A stretch of 64,000 bases of DNA, taken from Gammaproteobacteria bacterium (GTDB taxonomy: Bacteria > Pseudomonadota > Gammaproteobacteria > Pseudomonadales > Alcanivoracaceae). Numbering within the stretch: the stretch's first letter is position 1; each line of letters starts with the position of its first letter. The stretch covers positions 1-64,000 of the forward strand of contig JAGPVL010000017.1 in NCBI GenBank assembly GCA_018067045.1, in the 5' to 3' direction. The notes beneath the pieces were generated by a model that saw only the letters and a list, made by a program, of their open reading frames with translations, was not told the origin of the DNA and did no database searches. Shown one piece after another: positions 38,966-48,593 of this stretch. The position numbers and the translations under genes were made by a program.

Positions 38966-39916
38966 TTATAGCCCTTTATTTTTTAGCCTATTGGCTTGTT
39001 GACGAAAAACGCTTTTAGGGTCGGTATCTAGCAGCGAATGAATGCCGATGAACTGATTAACCTCGTCGAGATGGTTCATGCGGTAATTATCTCGCAGCGT
39101 TTTACCTAAATGGCTTGAACAGCTTGATACCAAACCGTCATTCTTTTCCCCAGCGAAGACAAGGGAAAGAAGCCCCATAAAAGGGTCGCTGATATCCAGT
39201 GGATTGGTGAGTGGCGCGGCGCCGGACCATGAATAATAACGGACACCGTTGCTGGCCAGTTCAGCCCCTTCGCCACAATAGTGGCTTGGCATGCCCTCTG
39301 GATATAGCGCATTGAATGCCAACGTTTGCTCCGTGGTGAGAGCACCTAGAGACGCCATAATGTCTTGTTCATAGCCGCCGCCAGAAGCCCAATCAATGAC
39401 ATTGGCAAGCGTATTGCCGAGCAGCTGAATGGTGCCTTCTGCGAGTGAAATGTTCTCAGAGACTCCCTGTAGAACGTCAGCTAGCTTGGCGCCCCAGTTA
39501 ACGCCGGCCACGCTGGATGCGGAGGCGACATACTGAGGGTAAACGGAGGCGACGTAGCGAATGGTGGGGCCGCCGTGGCTATGTCCAATGAGGTTCACTT
39601 TTTGCGCACCGCTGGCGGCAAGAATCTGCTCGACTTGTCTTGCTAGCTGTTCGCCCCGAACTTCCGTGCTATTGGCGGCAGAAAATTGTGTGACATAAAC
39701 GTCCGCCCCGCTGCGACGTAGCTCTTCCGGAATGCCATACCAATACTCGATGCCAGCAATGGAATCGAATCCAAACAAGCCGTGAGCCAGTACGATGGGG
39801 TAACGGGTTTCGGTGTAGGTGTCTTTAAACAGCCAGCTAAACCAACCGGCGTGGGCGGGTGCGCTGATGGCAACGGTCAGTGTTGCGGCGATAAACCAGT
39901 GTATTGTTTTTGTCAT
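38966..39916 (-). CDS. Secreted triacylglycerol lipase (foldase-dependent family I)
   Basis: A 316-residue enzyme with a signal peptide (cleaved near AHA-GW). The catalytic triad is Ser113 in GHSHGG, Asp260 in EKNDGLV and His282 in RMNHLDEVN. YPIVLAHGLFGFD gives the oxyanion hole, and Cys214/Cys266 fit the family disulfide. Such lipases are secreted by type II export after folding by a membrane foldase, whose gene lies divergently at 40511. It hydrolyses fats outside the cell. Confidence 0.94.
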   Translation of the reverse strand: MTKTIHWFIAATLTVAISAPAHAGWFSWLFKDTYTETRYPIVLAHGLFGFDSIAGIEYWYGIPEELRRSGADVYVTQFSAANSTEVRGEQLARQVEQILAASGAQKVNLIGHSHGGPTIRYVASVYPQYVASASSVAGVNWGAKLADVLQGVSENISLAEGTIQLLGNTLANVIDWASGGGYEQDIMASLGALTTEQTLAFNALYPEGMPSHYCGEGAELASNGVRYYSWSGAAPLTNPLDISDPFMGLLSLVFAGEKNDGLVSSCSSHLGKTLRDNYRMNHLDEVNQFIGIHSLLDTDPKSVFRQQANRLKNKGL

Positions 39917-40510
39917 GACGTTATCCCTTTCGTGGCTATATCGAGTAGTGGGGCATGCTGCCGCTACTTCTATTTTTGTATGCCGAGATTACTTCTGCGG
40001 GTTACTGGCTATTGGCCGCGCCAACCCGCATGGCACCATCCTAAAGAGATGTTTGCTGCGAATAGAAGCACTGAGATTGGCGTACAGTCGTGGCGGGGGA
40101 TCGGTCAAAAAGATGAGTTTTGCCGTGTGAAGAGGCGCGTGAGAGGCTGAAGCCGTGTTACGAAGAACGGAAAAGGCGTGGCAATGACTTTTAGGTTGGA
40201 GAAGTTGGCATTTTAAAACAAAGACTTAGTATTTTCGTACTAAAAGCGTTACGAATCGGAACGAATTAATCCTATTCGGACACACGGGGAGGGTGGAGTT
40301 GTCCTGTTTAGACACTTTTGCCGTTGTTGCGCCATTTTTGTCGCATATTGACTAGGATGTTGAGGCGCTTTTCTCGGTGTTGATCCGAATGGGGCCGCAT
40401 TTGAGCTGGCCGACTGACGTGAATTGCGGTGATACTTCGGGGGCTTGAAAACGATATAGATTTTTTAAAAAAATAATACAGCTTTACGTTGTCATGTGAG
40501 GAGAGTCTTG
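39917..40510. promoter_or_regulatory. Divergent lipase/foldase intergenic region
   Basis: This 594-bp gap separates the two divergent genes. It contains a palindrome TTAGTA-TTTTCG-TACTAA at 40226-40243 and AT-rich sequence at 40455-40490, suitable for promoters or an operator. No conserved gene was found within it. Confidence 0.45.
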
Positions 40511-41578
40511 GTGGAAAAGAAAACGTCTGGGGTGGTGTTGTCGGTCGTAATTGTTGCTGTTCTTTTTGCCGTGTTTGTTGGCTATCAATATGACTTTGGT
40601 CGTAACGGCGATGAGAATACGCTGGCTGAGAGTAGTTCGACGGAGATTCTTGTACCAAAGCAGCCAATCGACGCGGCAACGCGTCAGAACGATGCGGCAT
40701 TTATGAAAGACCAGGCAGAGTTTCAGCGTTACGTTCAGATTGGTAATGCGTTGACGAGTTTGCCCCCGTCTCTAGAGGGAACGGATATAGACGGTGAGCT
40801 TGTAGCGGACGCCCAAGGAAATTTAATTATCACCGTCGGCGCTAGACGTGCGTTCGATTATTTTCTCTCGGCGATGGGGGAAGATGATTTAGGCACGATC
40901 AAGGCCAGAATTGCAGCCTATATTAATAAAAGTTTGCCTGCATCTGCGGCCATTCAGGCGTGGCAGCTGTTGAATAATTATTTGGGTTATCAACAGGCGC
41001 TCGTGGACGTACCAGATCACAACGGTAGCGCACTTGAAGTGCGCGATGTCATTAAATCTCGTCAGCAGTTTAGAACGGCATGGCTCGGGCAAGAAGTGTC
41101 TGATGCATTTTTTGGTTTTGATGACGCGATTGATAACTTCACCTTGTCGCGGCTGGACGTCAGCGAAGACGATTCGTTGAGTGCGGCGGAAAAAGCCAAA
41201 CGGATTGCCCTACTGGAACAGGAGCTGCCTGAGTCAATACGTGACATGCGCAATGAAACTCAAGCGCCGTCACGTATTGCCAATGAGGTTGATGCGTTGC
41301 GGCAAGGTGGCGCCAGCGAAGAAGAAGTGCGTCAACTTAGAGAGCAAGAGTTTGGTGTCGAAGCGGCGGATCGTTTTGAGCAGCTAGATAAGGCGCGCGA
41401 CCAGTGGGACGGACGTTACGAAAGCTATCGGGCCGAGCGTGACGACATTGTGGCCAGCGGGTTAGCGCCAGAAGATCAGCAAAGATCACTGTTGCGTTTG
41501 CAGGAACGTTTATTTGATCAGCAAGAGGTGCGTCGGGTGCAGGCGTTAGATCGGATTAACGATAGCTCTGCGCGTTAA
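40511..41578 (+). CDS. Lipase-specific foldase (lipase chaperone)
   Basis: GTG at 40511 with GAGGAGAG upstream gives 355 residues; an in-frame GTG at 40496 is less well placed. A single N-terminal membrane anchor (VVLSVVIVAVLFAVFVGY) leads to a periplasmic helical domain. The family signatures are SLPPSLEGTDIDG and RRAFDYFLSAMGE. It binds and folds the lipase in the periplasm. The gene is usually downstream of the lipase in one operon; here it is divergent. Confidence 0.93.
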   Translation: MEKKTSGVVLSVVIVAVLFAVFVGYQYDFGRNGDENTLAESSSTEILVPKQPIDAATRQNDAAFMKDQAEFQRYVQIGNALTSLPPSLEGTDIDGELVADAQGNLIITVGARRAFDYFLSAMGEDDLGTIKARIAAYINKSLPASAAIQAWQLLNNYLGYQQALVDVPDHNGSALEVRDVIKSRQQFRTAWLGQEVSDAFFGFDDAIDNFTLSRLDVSEDDSLSAAEKAKRIALLEQELPESIRDMRNETQAPSRIANEVDALRQGGASEEEVRQLREQEFGVEAADRFEQLDKARDQWDGRYESYRAERDDIVASGLAPEDQQRSLLRLQERLFDQQEVRRVQALDRINDSSAR

Positions 41579-41683
41579 TATCTGTGGTTAAAGGTTGGTG
41601 TAGGTAAAGAAATATTTGAGTGAGGTTTCGCGTGAATTTTGTGAGCAGGATAGAGAAATAAGGGGTGGGGGGAAACGGTGAGA

Positions 41684-41720
41684 GTATTGCCTTGGCCGCT
41701 CTAAGCGACCAAGGCAATAC
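41684..41720. terminator. Strong hairpin after gpmA and the foldase gene
   Basis: GTATTGCCTTGG and CCAAGGCAATAC pair over 12 bp, with CGCT/AGCG inside. It lies at the convergent end of both genes, three bases beyond the gpmA stop. No T-run follows, so it may stabilise or terminate transcripts weakly. Confidence 0.6.
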
Positions 41721-41723
41721 GGC

Positions 41724-42470
41724 TTACGCCTTGCCTTGGTTTGCCACGGCCTCTGCCGCTTTTTTCGCTTCATCCGCGTCACCAAGGTAGTAGTCGCGAA
41801 TCGGCTTTAGGTCGTCATCAAGTTCGTAGACCAGCGGAATCCCGGTCGGGACGTTAATCTTGAGAATATCCTCATCTGAAATACCGCTAAGGTGCTTAAT
41901 CAGCGCGCGTAGGCTATTGCCGTGGGCGACGATAAGGACCTGCTTGCCGGCCAGAATCTGCGGTTTAATCTCGGCTTCAAAATAGGGTACGAAGCGCGCA
42001 ACCGTATCTTTAAGGCTTTCGCTAAGCGGAATGTCCTTCTCATCGAGATCGCGATAGGCAGGAAGGTTGCCAGCATAACGCTCGTCGTCACGATTCATAG
42101 GCGGCGGAGGCGTGTCGTAGCTGCGACGCCAGATCAATACCTGTTCATCACCATACTTCTCTGCCGTTTCGGCTTTGTTCAAGCCTTGCAGTGCGCCGTA
42201 ATGGCGTTCGTTTAGGCGCCAATGGCGAATAACCGGAATCCACATGAGGTCCATAACGTCTTGGATGCTCCACAGCGTGCGAATGGCGCGCTTAAGCACA
42301 GAGGTAAAGGCGATATCAAACTGAAAACCTGCTTCCTTAAGCATCTGCCCGGCGCGTAGCGCTTCTTCACGGCCTTGGTCGGCCAAGTCGACGTCTTTCC
42401 ATCCGGTGAAGCGGTTTTCTTGGTTCCACTGGCTATGCCCGTGGCGTACGAGTACGAGTTTGATCGTCAT
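41724..42470 (-). CDS. gpmA: 2,3-bisphosphoglycerate-dependent phosphoglycerate mutase
   Basis: The ATG at 42470 gives 248 residues ([16 protein letters not shown]). It interconverts 3- and 2-phosphoglycerate. The phospho-histidine is in RHGHS, and [23 protein letters not shown] and [16 protein letters not shown] are family hallmarks. Length is normal. The gene converges with the foldase and diverges from rnd. Confidence 0.97.
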   Translation of the reverse strand: MTIKLVLVRHGHSQWNQENRFTGWKDVDLADQGREEALRAGQMLKEAGFQFDIAFTSVLKRAIRTLWSIQDVMDLMWIPVIRHWRLNERHYGALQGLNKAETAEKYGDEQVLIWRRSYDTPPPPMNRDDERYAGNLPAYRDLDEKDIPLSESLKDTVARFVPYFEAEIKPQILAGKQVLIVAHGNSLRALIKHLSGISDEDILKINVPTGIPLVYELDDDLKPIRDYYLGDADEAKKAAEAVANQGKA

Positions 42471-42608
42471 GGTGGGATTCCTGTTCGGGGGTCCTGTTTT
42501 CCGGCTGGCTAGGGTACCAGAAAGTGCCGTTTTGAACAGGTCTATACAGGGGTCGGGTTTTCGCCCGTAGACACGTATAATCGCCACCTTCGATACAGAG
42601 GTTTACGC

Positions 42609-43706
42609 ATGACAGTTGAATATCAATGGCTCGACAGTAGCGAACAGGTTGCCGAACTCGACCGGCAATGGTCTTTGGATCAGCCGCTATTTGTTGATAC
42701 CGAGTTTATGCGTGAGCGTACATACTGGCCGCAATTGGCGTTGGTGCAGATTCATCGCGGTGACGGCCCTTCAGGTAAGAACTGGTTGATTGATCCAAGC
42801 AATATGACCGATACCGCACCGCTGACATCTTTATTGTCGCGGCGCCCCTTAGTAATGCACGGCTGCTCAGAAGATCTTGAAACCTTTAAAGCATGGTCTG
42901 GTTTTTTTCCTGTGAGCTTAGAAGATACTCAGGTGGCTGGGGCATTTGCAGGTTACGACTTGCAATGTGGTTATCAGAAAATGGTCGAGTCTGTGCATGG
43001 TGTGAGTCTGCCGAAAACGGCGACACGTACCAATTGGTTGCGACGGCCGTTAAGTGAGGAACAGCTTGAGTACGCGGTGCAGGATGTGATTTATCTGCCG
43101 GGTATTCGCGACACGCTGCTGGAAAAAATGCGCAGCAACGATCGACTGGGCTGGTGGCAGGAAGAATGTCAGCGCATGCTGGATGATGCGCGCCGCGATA
43201 TCGATCCAGATAGCTTTTGGAAGCAGGTCAAAGGCGCTGGTGCACTAGACGAGCATGGCCGCCGTAACTTACTACAAGTTGCGGCATGGCGTGATGAGGT
43301 GGCTCGCAAAGTGGATCAGCCTCGTAGTTTTGTGATTAAAGATGCTGAACTGCTCGCCATTGTGCAGGCGCGCAACGTTTCGACCAGAAGTTTGTCCGAT
43401 TTAGGTGCGCACCCATCTTTTGTGCGTAAATATGGTGATCAGCTAATGGAGCAGTTGGCGTTGGCTGCCGAGCGCGAAGTGCCAGATGCGCTGCCAGGTA
43501 TGCCTGACCCAACGCAGCGCGCACTGCACAAACGTCTTCGTGCGGCTGTAGCCCATATTGCGGAGGGTTTATGCATAACCCCGGAAATTTTGGCACGTCG
43601 TCGCTGGATTGAAGCCTTGGCCCGTGATCCATCCGATATTCCTGAAGCAATGCGTGGTTGGCGCCGCGAGCTCGTTGTTGAACCACTACTGGAAATTATT
43701 CAATGA
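42609..43706 (+). CDS. rnd: Ribonuclease D
   Basis: A 365-residue 3'-5' exoribonuclease that trims tRNA precursors. The DEDD core begins with Asp30 and Glu32 (FVDTEFMRE), then MHGCSEDLE, and the YAVQDVIYLPGI segment supplies the last catalytic Asp with Tyr. Two C-terminal HRDC-type helical regions follow. It overlaps ycgL by four bases, so rnd-ycgL-ycgN are coupled. Confidence 0.96.
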   Translation: MTVEYQWLDSSEQVAELDRQWSLDQPLFVDTEFMRERTYWPQLALVQIHRGDGPSGKNWLIDPSNMTDTAPLTSLLSRRPLVMHGCSEDLETFKAWSGFFPVSLEDTQVAGAFAGYDLQCGYQKMVESVHGVSLPKTATRTNWLRRPLSEEQLEYAVQDVIYLPGIRDTLLEKMRSNDRLGWWQEECQRMLDDARRDIDPDSFWKQVKGAGALDEHGRRNLLQVAAWRDEVARKVDQPRSFVIKDAELLAIVQARNVSTRSLSDLGAHPSFVRKYGDQLMEQLALAAEREVPDALPGMPDPTQRALHKRLRAAVAHIAEGLCITPEILARRRWIEALARDPSDIPEAMRGWRRELVVEPLLEIIQ

Positions 43707-44014
43707 ACGATAGCAAAATATTGTGTTCGGTTTTTCGCGGCACTAAGCGTGAGGGCATGTATCTGTACGTTAAAAAAGATACCGACCTCACGACGTTGCC
43801 AGAAGGGTTAATGCAGCAATTTGGCGTACTGACCTTAGCGATGACGCTGGTATTAACCGAGTCTCGGCAACTGGCGCGGGCCGATGTGAAGAAAGTGCGG
43901 GCGATGATCGACGAGCAAGGCTTTTATCTGCAAATGCCGCCAGCGGAGGCGGATATCGCTGGCCGGGTTCCTGGTCGGCACGATGATCTACCGGATGCGA
44001 GTGAAAATGACTGA
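43703..44014 (+). CDS. ycgL: YcgL domain protein
   Basis: A 103-residue protein of the YcgL family (CSVFRGTKREGMYLYV, LPEGLMQQFG, GFYLQMPP). It may have a link to RNA metabolism, given its regular place after rnd. No catalytic residues are known to me. Overlaps both neighbours by short start/stop junctions. Confidence 0.93.
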   Translation: MNDSKILCSVFRGTKREGMYLYVKKDTDLTTLPEGLMQQFGVLTLAMTLVLTESRQLARADVKKVRAMIDEQGFYLQMPPAEADIAGRVPGRHDDLPDASEND

Positions 44015-44462
44015 TACCGGGTTACGGCCACAATTTTGGCAGCATTATGCTCTTGATGAATTAAGTCAGCAGGAGTGGGAAGCGCTGTGTGATGGTTGTG
44101 GTCGTTGTTGTCTGGTCAAACTTGAAGATGAAGATACCGGTGAACTTCATTTTACCGACGTGGTCTGCCGGTATCTGAATACGACAACCTGTCGTTGCAC
44201 TTCTTATGAAACGCGCTTGCAGGTGGTGCCGGATTGTTTGCAGGTCAGTATTGATATTGCAACGCGTTACGAGTGGCTGCCGGATAGCTGTGCTTATCGG
44301 CGCTTGGCGCGTGGGCAAGGGTTGCCCAGCTGGCATCCGTTATTAACCGGTACTCGTATGAGTGTGGTGGATGCGGGGATTTCTGTGCGTGGCAAAGTGA
44401 TCAGTGAAGCACTTGTGCCGGAAGATTTACTGGAAGAACACATCGTTCAATGGGTGGGGTAG
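44007..44462 (+). CDS. ycgN: YcgN family cysteine-cluster protein (UPF0260)
   Basis: The ATG at 44007 overlaps the ycgL stop and gives 151 residues. It has the Cys cluster LCDGCGRCCLVK followed by VCRYLNTTTCRCTSYETR and VPDCL, as in the YkgJ/YcgN group of putative Fe- or Zn-binding proteins. Function unknown. It is co-transcribed with rnd and ycgL. Confidence 0.92.
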   Translation: MTDTGLRPQFWQHYALDELSQQEWEALCDGCGRCCLVKLEDEDTGELHFTDVVCRYLNTTTCRCTSYETRLQVVPDCLQVSIDIATRYEWLPDSCAYRRLARGQGLPSWHPLLTGTRMSVVDAGISVRGKVISEALVPEDLLEEHIVQWVG

Positions 44463-44466
44463 TCTT

Positions 44467-44823
44467 TTGTCGACATCTAGTTATTTAGTGGCTTGGTTGT
44501 GGTATCTCGGCGCAGTGTTGGCGCTAGTCGGGGTGTGGTGGTATTGGACGCGCAAGTTGCCCGCGGTGGCACGAAACGTCGCACGAGTTGTGCCAGCGGC
44601 TATCGCGCTCCTACCTTGGACAGTGGAAGTAGGGCATGCACGTTTAGCCCCGGCTTGGCTGATCGTTATCTTTGAAGGCGTGTTGCGTGACGGCGGTTCC
44701 GGATGGCGTGCAGGTGCTGGACTTGTTGCTGTGTTAACAGTGGCAATATTGATGGTGACGTTAATGTGGTGGCGTGATCGTAAGCGCGCTGAGCAGGAAT
44801 CTTTGCCGGTAGATGCCCGGTAA
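44467..44823 (+). CDS. Hypothetical inner-membrane protein
   Basis: TTG at 44467, just after ycgN, gives about 118 residues; the frame opens further up but overlaps ycgN. There are three membrane segments (AWLWYLGAVLALVGVWWYW, AAIALLPW to IFEGVL, and GLVAVLTVAILMVTLMWW) and a charged tail. No family recognised. It is packed tightly between ycgN and the HIT gene, suggesting one operon. Confidence 0.65.
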   Translation: MSTSSYLVAWLWYLGAVLALVGVWWYWTRKLPAVARNVARVVPAAIALLPWTVEVGHARLAPAWLIVIFEGVLRDGGSGWRAGAGLVAVLTVAILMVTLMWWRDRKRAEQESLPVDAR

Positions 44824-45308
44824 TGGGGGTTGATAGAGTGCCGAGCAGTTCGGCGATGCCATCGCATGACGATGGTTGTCTTTTTTGTCAGATATTAGCA
44901 GGCAAAGCACCTGCAACGGTGCTGTATGAAGATGACATCGCCATTGTCATTCTCGACCTATTCCCGATTCGCGCTGGGCACACTCTGATTATCCCTCGCC
45001 ATCACGCACCGCTACTTGAGCAGCAAAGTGAAGCGGTTAGCGCGCATTTGTTTACCTTGGCGCGTCGCGTTATCGCCGCGCATAAGCAGGTCGGTTTGGA
45101 GTTGGACGCACATAACGTGGTGCTCAATGATGGCAAGGCGGCTAACCAACATGTTCCGCATGTGCACGTTCATGTGATCCCACGTAAGGCGGGGGATACG
45201 GCCAAGATGGTTATGCGTTGGTGGACACGTATGTTGCCGTTCACGTCCATGGCGGCGCGCCGCCGGCGATTAGAGGCTGTTGCAGAGCGGTTGAGAGGTC
45301 TTATTTAG
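44823..45308 (+). CDS. HIT-family nucleotide hydrolase
   Basis: A 161-residue histidine-triad protein. CLFCQILAGKAPATVLYEDD starts the fold and the triad is HVHVHVIP. It hydrolyses nucleotide phosphoramidates or dinucleoside polyphosphates in the cytoplasm. ATG 44823 overlaps the preceding stop; an ATG at 44859 would also include the full domain. The C terminus is longer than in minimal HIT proteins. Confidence 0.9.
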   Translation: MGVDRVPSSSAMPSHDDGCLFCQILAGKAPATVLYEDDIAIVILDLFPIRAGHTLIIPRHHAPLLEQQSEAVSAHLFTLARRVIAAHKQVGLELDAHNVVLNDGKAANQHVPHVHVHVIPRKAGDTAKMVMRWWTRMLPFTSMAARRRRLEAVAERLRGLI

Positions 45309-45354
45309 ATCGACAGAGTGTTTTGCTTCAGGCTTTTCTGTGATTACCCTTCGG

Positions 45355-45711
45355 CTAGAAAAGCTCGCGCCACGTGCGTATATCCGGGCTTTGATTCTGT
45401 AACTCTACTCCTGTTAAAAATCCATCCGGCTCGTCCGGGTCATCGAGTTCAACTACGCGATTTATTTTGCCAATAAGATTATAGGTGCCGAGGTTGTCGG
45501 CTAGGACTATCCATATTTCGACGAGCTGTTGAATAGGGAGGGCGTCATTGAGAAGTATCTGCATACCGGAGGCAGAGATATCGACGGTAGAGCAGTAAAA
45601 GCGGGCGTTCGGCTGCGGAATGCTTCTTTCATGATCGATCAGACGTAGCGATAGAGTGTCTTCACGAATGATACGGGGATCACGACGATTATCTTTTGTC
45701 ACCGTTGTCAC
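45355..45711 (-). CDS. PilZ-domain protein
   Basis: A 118-residue protein with RRDPRIIRED near the N terminus in place of RxxxR, followed about 30 residues later by STVDISASGMQIL, the (D/N)xSxxG box. This is the cyclic-di-GMP binding pattern. It probably relays the signal handled by enzymes like that at 30639. It is the last gene of a minus-strand run that includes the TRAP cluster, 103 bases below the 55-aa gene. Confidence 0.82.
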   Translation of the reverse strand: MTTVTKDNRRDPRIIREDTLSLRLIDHERSIPQPNARFYCSTVDISASGMQILLNDALPIQQLVEIWIVLADNLGTYNLIGKINRVVELDDPDEPDGFLTGVELQNQSPDIRTWRELF

Positions 45712-45814
45712 CTTTTATATCTAAACCCAACTGATGTTTGGGCTCTATATCAGGGCTTTGCGTAACGATTACTCGCAATTACTCACAATCTCGGTCGGCG
45801 CTTGCGTCGCGGGG

Positions 45815-45982
45815 TCAGCTATAGACCGCGCGATCAACGACGTATGCGACGAAGGCAATGCCGACAACGACCATTAGCAACATTAGCATGAAAACCCATG
45901 CCGGTTTAAAGCTTCTCGGCAGCGGCTCGGTAGGCCGCTGCGCAGAGGGTTGCTGATCTTGTTTAGGTCGTTGTTCGGTCAT
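45815..45982 (-). CDS. Small single-pass membrane protein (55 aa)
   Basis: This short frame starts at ATG 45982 and stops at TGA 45815-45817. A polar N terminus rich in Gln and Pro (about 25 residues) is followed by one hydrophobic helix (VFMLMLLMVVVGIAFVAYVV) and a short tail. It lies 47 bases after the TRAP permease in the same direction, so it may be co-transcribed. It could be an accessory subunit, which is inference. No family recognised. Confidence 0.6.
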   Translation of the reverse strand: MTEQRPKQDQQPSAQRPTEPLPRSFKPAWVFMLMLLMVVVGIAFVAYVVDRAVYS

Positions 45983-46029
45983 TGTCAGCCGCAGTCAGTT
46001 TAAGTCGGTTAGTTAAGTTCTGAACGGCC

Positions 46030-48348
46030 CTATTGGCCGTTCAGAATTTTTTCAAACATCCAGCTGTGAACACTCTCTGACGCTAATGGCAGGAAGGAAA
46101 CCAGTATGAGCGTCGTTCCCATGATGATAATGGGCATGATGTACTTCTCGTGCCGGCGGAAGAATGGCCCACCGACAATCTTGGCACTTTCCACCTCTGC
46201 ATCACCGACCACTTGCCTTGAAAGTAGGTGGTTGAGCGCGACAGGAGGGGTTAGGTAGCCGAGCTCAAACGCAACCAGTGTAATCATCCAGAAGTGCAGT
46301 GGATCGATGCCGTTATTGAAGGCTACTTGAGCGATGGTGGCATTGACCAAGAGTACTGCACCCATGGGGTCCATGATCATGCCGATAATCACCATGACAA
46401 CGACCAGTAAGCCGGTTGCCAGCCAGACATTCGCGAATGTCTCGGGTAACATTTCTATCATGCCAGAGCGCTCAATAATGCCGCCGGTGCTGACAGACAG
46501 CGCCATCAGTAGTAGTAGAGCCCCGATATGGCCGGTGGTTTCGTTGGTGGCAAAGCGCAAAGCGCCTTCAAAGGACCGTGCGACGTCGCCGGTTGGCGTG
46601 TGTTCGCTGGTGTCATCAGGGGCTTCAACGCCATAGCGGAAGTTAAACACGAGCACGATGGTTGCAAAAATATTGCGCCAAAAAATCTCGCCCGCAACTG
46701 TAGGATCAATTGCCGTTAGACCCAATACGGTTGGCGCGTCGAAGCTGGTGATTGCCAAACGATAAAACGATGTAGCCAGCAGAATCGTTAACGCGATTTG
46801 CGCAACTAATGCAATTTTATGGGAGAATTTTTCGTAAATTAGAACACCGAGCAACACCACAGGGAGGATAATCGAGGCGGAGAACTCATCAACTTTGCGA
46901 TCAAGCAGGTCACGGAAGAGGAAAGTAATAGATGCCATGATAATGATGTAAGGCAGCAGCGGAGCTAGACGACGAATGCTTTGCGGAACGGCTTCACTAA
47001 ACGGTGCGATACGGGCCGGTTCTTTGCGGAAGATTTGGGAGACGATAAAGAACATAAAGAGCGATAAGATAAAGACCTTGATACCTGAGGTAAATAGTTC
47101 GTCGGTGGTGACGCTTTTGTTGAGTGCCGCAATGATAACGACCAGTAGGCAAGGTCTTAACACGACGCCCATTGAGCCGGACATCGCGGTGGCAGCTAGG
47201 GCCAACTGTTTACGTGCGCCAGATCGAACCAATTCATTGTAAATGGTCGCGCCTGCCGCGATGACAAAAATACCCGATGCGCCGGTATAGGCCGTTGGCA
47301 GCGCTGCAACCAACAGGACAACAAAGCAGAGTAATTCAGGTGACATGTTCCAAGGACGGAAGATGTCAAACACCAGCTGCGCCAAGCGCGTTTGCTTGAG
47401 CAGCATGCCGATCCAGATATACAGCGCCAAGCTGAGGAACAAGGTGGAAAGCTCCATGATCATGCCGATGTAGACGCTGATGCCGTGGTAGTAACCTTGG
47501 GAGACAAACTGCGAGCCAGCGGTAAGACACATAAAGCTGTATAGCGGTATGGTTAAGAATGCTTTGCCCCAACTGCCGCCTGGTTGGGCGTCGACGGGTG
47601 GCTTAATCAACTGCCACACATTGGTTAGAGCGAGTGCGGCAAAGCCGGTAATCCAAACGCTGTGTAGATAAAAGTCTTGGACCTGTACGCCTTGTTGAAT
47701 GGCTAAGCTTTCTTGGTTTCGGTAAACCGTTGCCGACATGAGCAGCATTAAGTTAGCACCAAGTTGCGCGATGGTGCCGACGTAGTGATCCCTCATCGTG
47801 CTGGCCGGACGTAATGCGATATGGTGGCGAGCAAAGGTCGCGGTGATCGCACAAATAAGAATGAGTAGACAAAGCAGTAAGCGCTTGTGCTCATTGATCG
47901 TGCTGACTGTTCTTTGTACGCCCACTTCGAGAGCGCGAAAGGCTTTTACCCCTGGGGTGACGCGTGTTTCTATCTTTTCAAATTGCGACCACTTTTCTTT
48001 ACAGATGGATGCTGCACCGATAATCGACTGGCGCATTGCGCCTTCATCAATTTCGCTGCCAAGAATTGCCGCTAGTGGATCGTTTGCCATCGACGCTTCT
48101 TTTTTTGCGATAGCTCTTTTAAGTTCGTTGTCAATGTTGGGTTCGCGTTCACAGGTAGGCTGCTGAATGACGCCAGCGCCACGAAGGAGAAAATAGTCGT
48201 CCCAAGTGTTTTGGCCGACTTGCAGCAACTGTGAGTGAATGATTTCGCCGGAAGAAAGAAAAATGGTGATAAGTAGAATGATCAGGGTTGGTAGCGACGA
48301 TAGCCACTCAAATACAGATCGATTCGCAATTTTGAACGTAGTTTGCAT
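46030..48348 (-). CDS. TRAP-type transporter large permease with N-terminal extension
   Basis: A 772-residue inner-membrane protein with about 16-18 membrane segments. The C-terminal half has DctM features: a long hydrophobic series with TAYTGASGIFVIAAGATIYNELVRSGARKQLALAATAMSGSMGVV, MIMDPMGAVLLVNATIAQV and FELGYLTPPVALNH. The N-terminal part has one membrane segment, a periplasmic loop with two or three Cys (about 40-155) and four more helices, in the place of a fused small permease (DctQ). It uses ion gradients to import a carboxylate-like solute delivered by the paralogous binding proteins. Substrate unknown. Confidence 0.85.
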   Translation of the reverse strand: MQTTFKIANRSVFEWLSSLPTLIILLITIFLSSGEIIHSQLLQVGQNTWDDYFLLRGAGVIQQPTCEREPNIDNELKRAIAKKEASMANDPLAAILGSEIDEGAMRQSIIGAASICKEKWSQFEKIETRVTPGVKAFRALEVGVQRTVSTINEHKRLLLCLLILICAITATFARHHIALRPASTMRDHYVGTIAQLGANLMLLMSATVYRNQESLAIQQGVQVQDFYLHSVWITGFAALALTNVWQLIKPPVDAQPGGSWGKAFLTIPLYSFMCLTAGSQFVSQGYYHGISVYIGMIMELSTLFLSLALYIWIGMLLKQTRLAQLVFDIFRPWNMSPELLCFVVLLVAALPTAYTGASGIFVIAAGATIYNELVRSGARKQLALAATAMSGSMGVVLRPCLLVVIIAALNKSVTTDELFTSGIKVFILSLFMFFIVSQIFRKEPARIAPFSEAVPQSIRRLAPLLPYIIIMASITFLFRDLLDRKVDEFSASIILPVVLLGVLIYEKFSHKIALVAQIALTILLATSFYRLAITSFDAPTVLGLTAIDPTVAGEIFWRNIFATIVLVFNFRYGVEAPDDTSEHTPTGDVARSFEGALRFATNETTGHIGALLLLMALSVSTGGIIERSGMIEMLPETFANVWLATGLLVVVMVIIGMIMDPMGAVLLVNATIAQVAFNNGIDPLHFWMITLVAFELGYLTPPVALNHLLSRQVVGDAEVESAKIVGGPFFRRHEKYIMPIIIMGTTLILVSFLPLASESVHSWMFEKILNGQ

Positions 48349-48526
48349 GTTCGTCCCAGTTGTTGTTATGACATGGGTGAAGGAGGCGTAGACACCTCAT
48401 CATATTGTTGTATAAGCGCGTAATAGCACTGGATTCTATGTCACCAAAGCAGGCTTGCCTACCGGTAAGGGGGCCAAAGCTACCAAAATGCTATAAAAGA
48501 AAGAGGCGAAAAGGGACGTATTGAGC

Positions 48527-48565
48527 AAAAAACAAACGGAGCCAATTTGGCCCCGTTTGTTTTTC
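48527..48565 (-). terminator. Hairpin terminator between binding protein and permease
   Basis: AAAAACAAACGG and CCGTTTGTTTTT pair around AGCCAATTTGGCC, with T-run on either strand. Located after the binding-protein gene in a minus-strand operon, it may reduce read-through so binding protein exceeds permease. Confidence 0.8.
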
Positions 48566-48593
48566 TTGATAACGCTGATATAAAGCTCGCAAA

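Noticed and set aside
39782-40150. Overlapping plus-strand frames in and upstream of the lipase gene
   Set aside because: They overlap the lipase N terminus antisense and have Cys/Trp-rich unconserved sequence.
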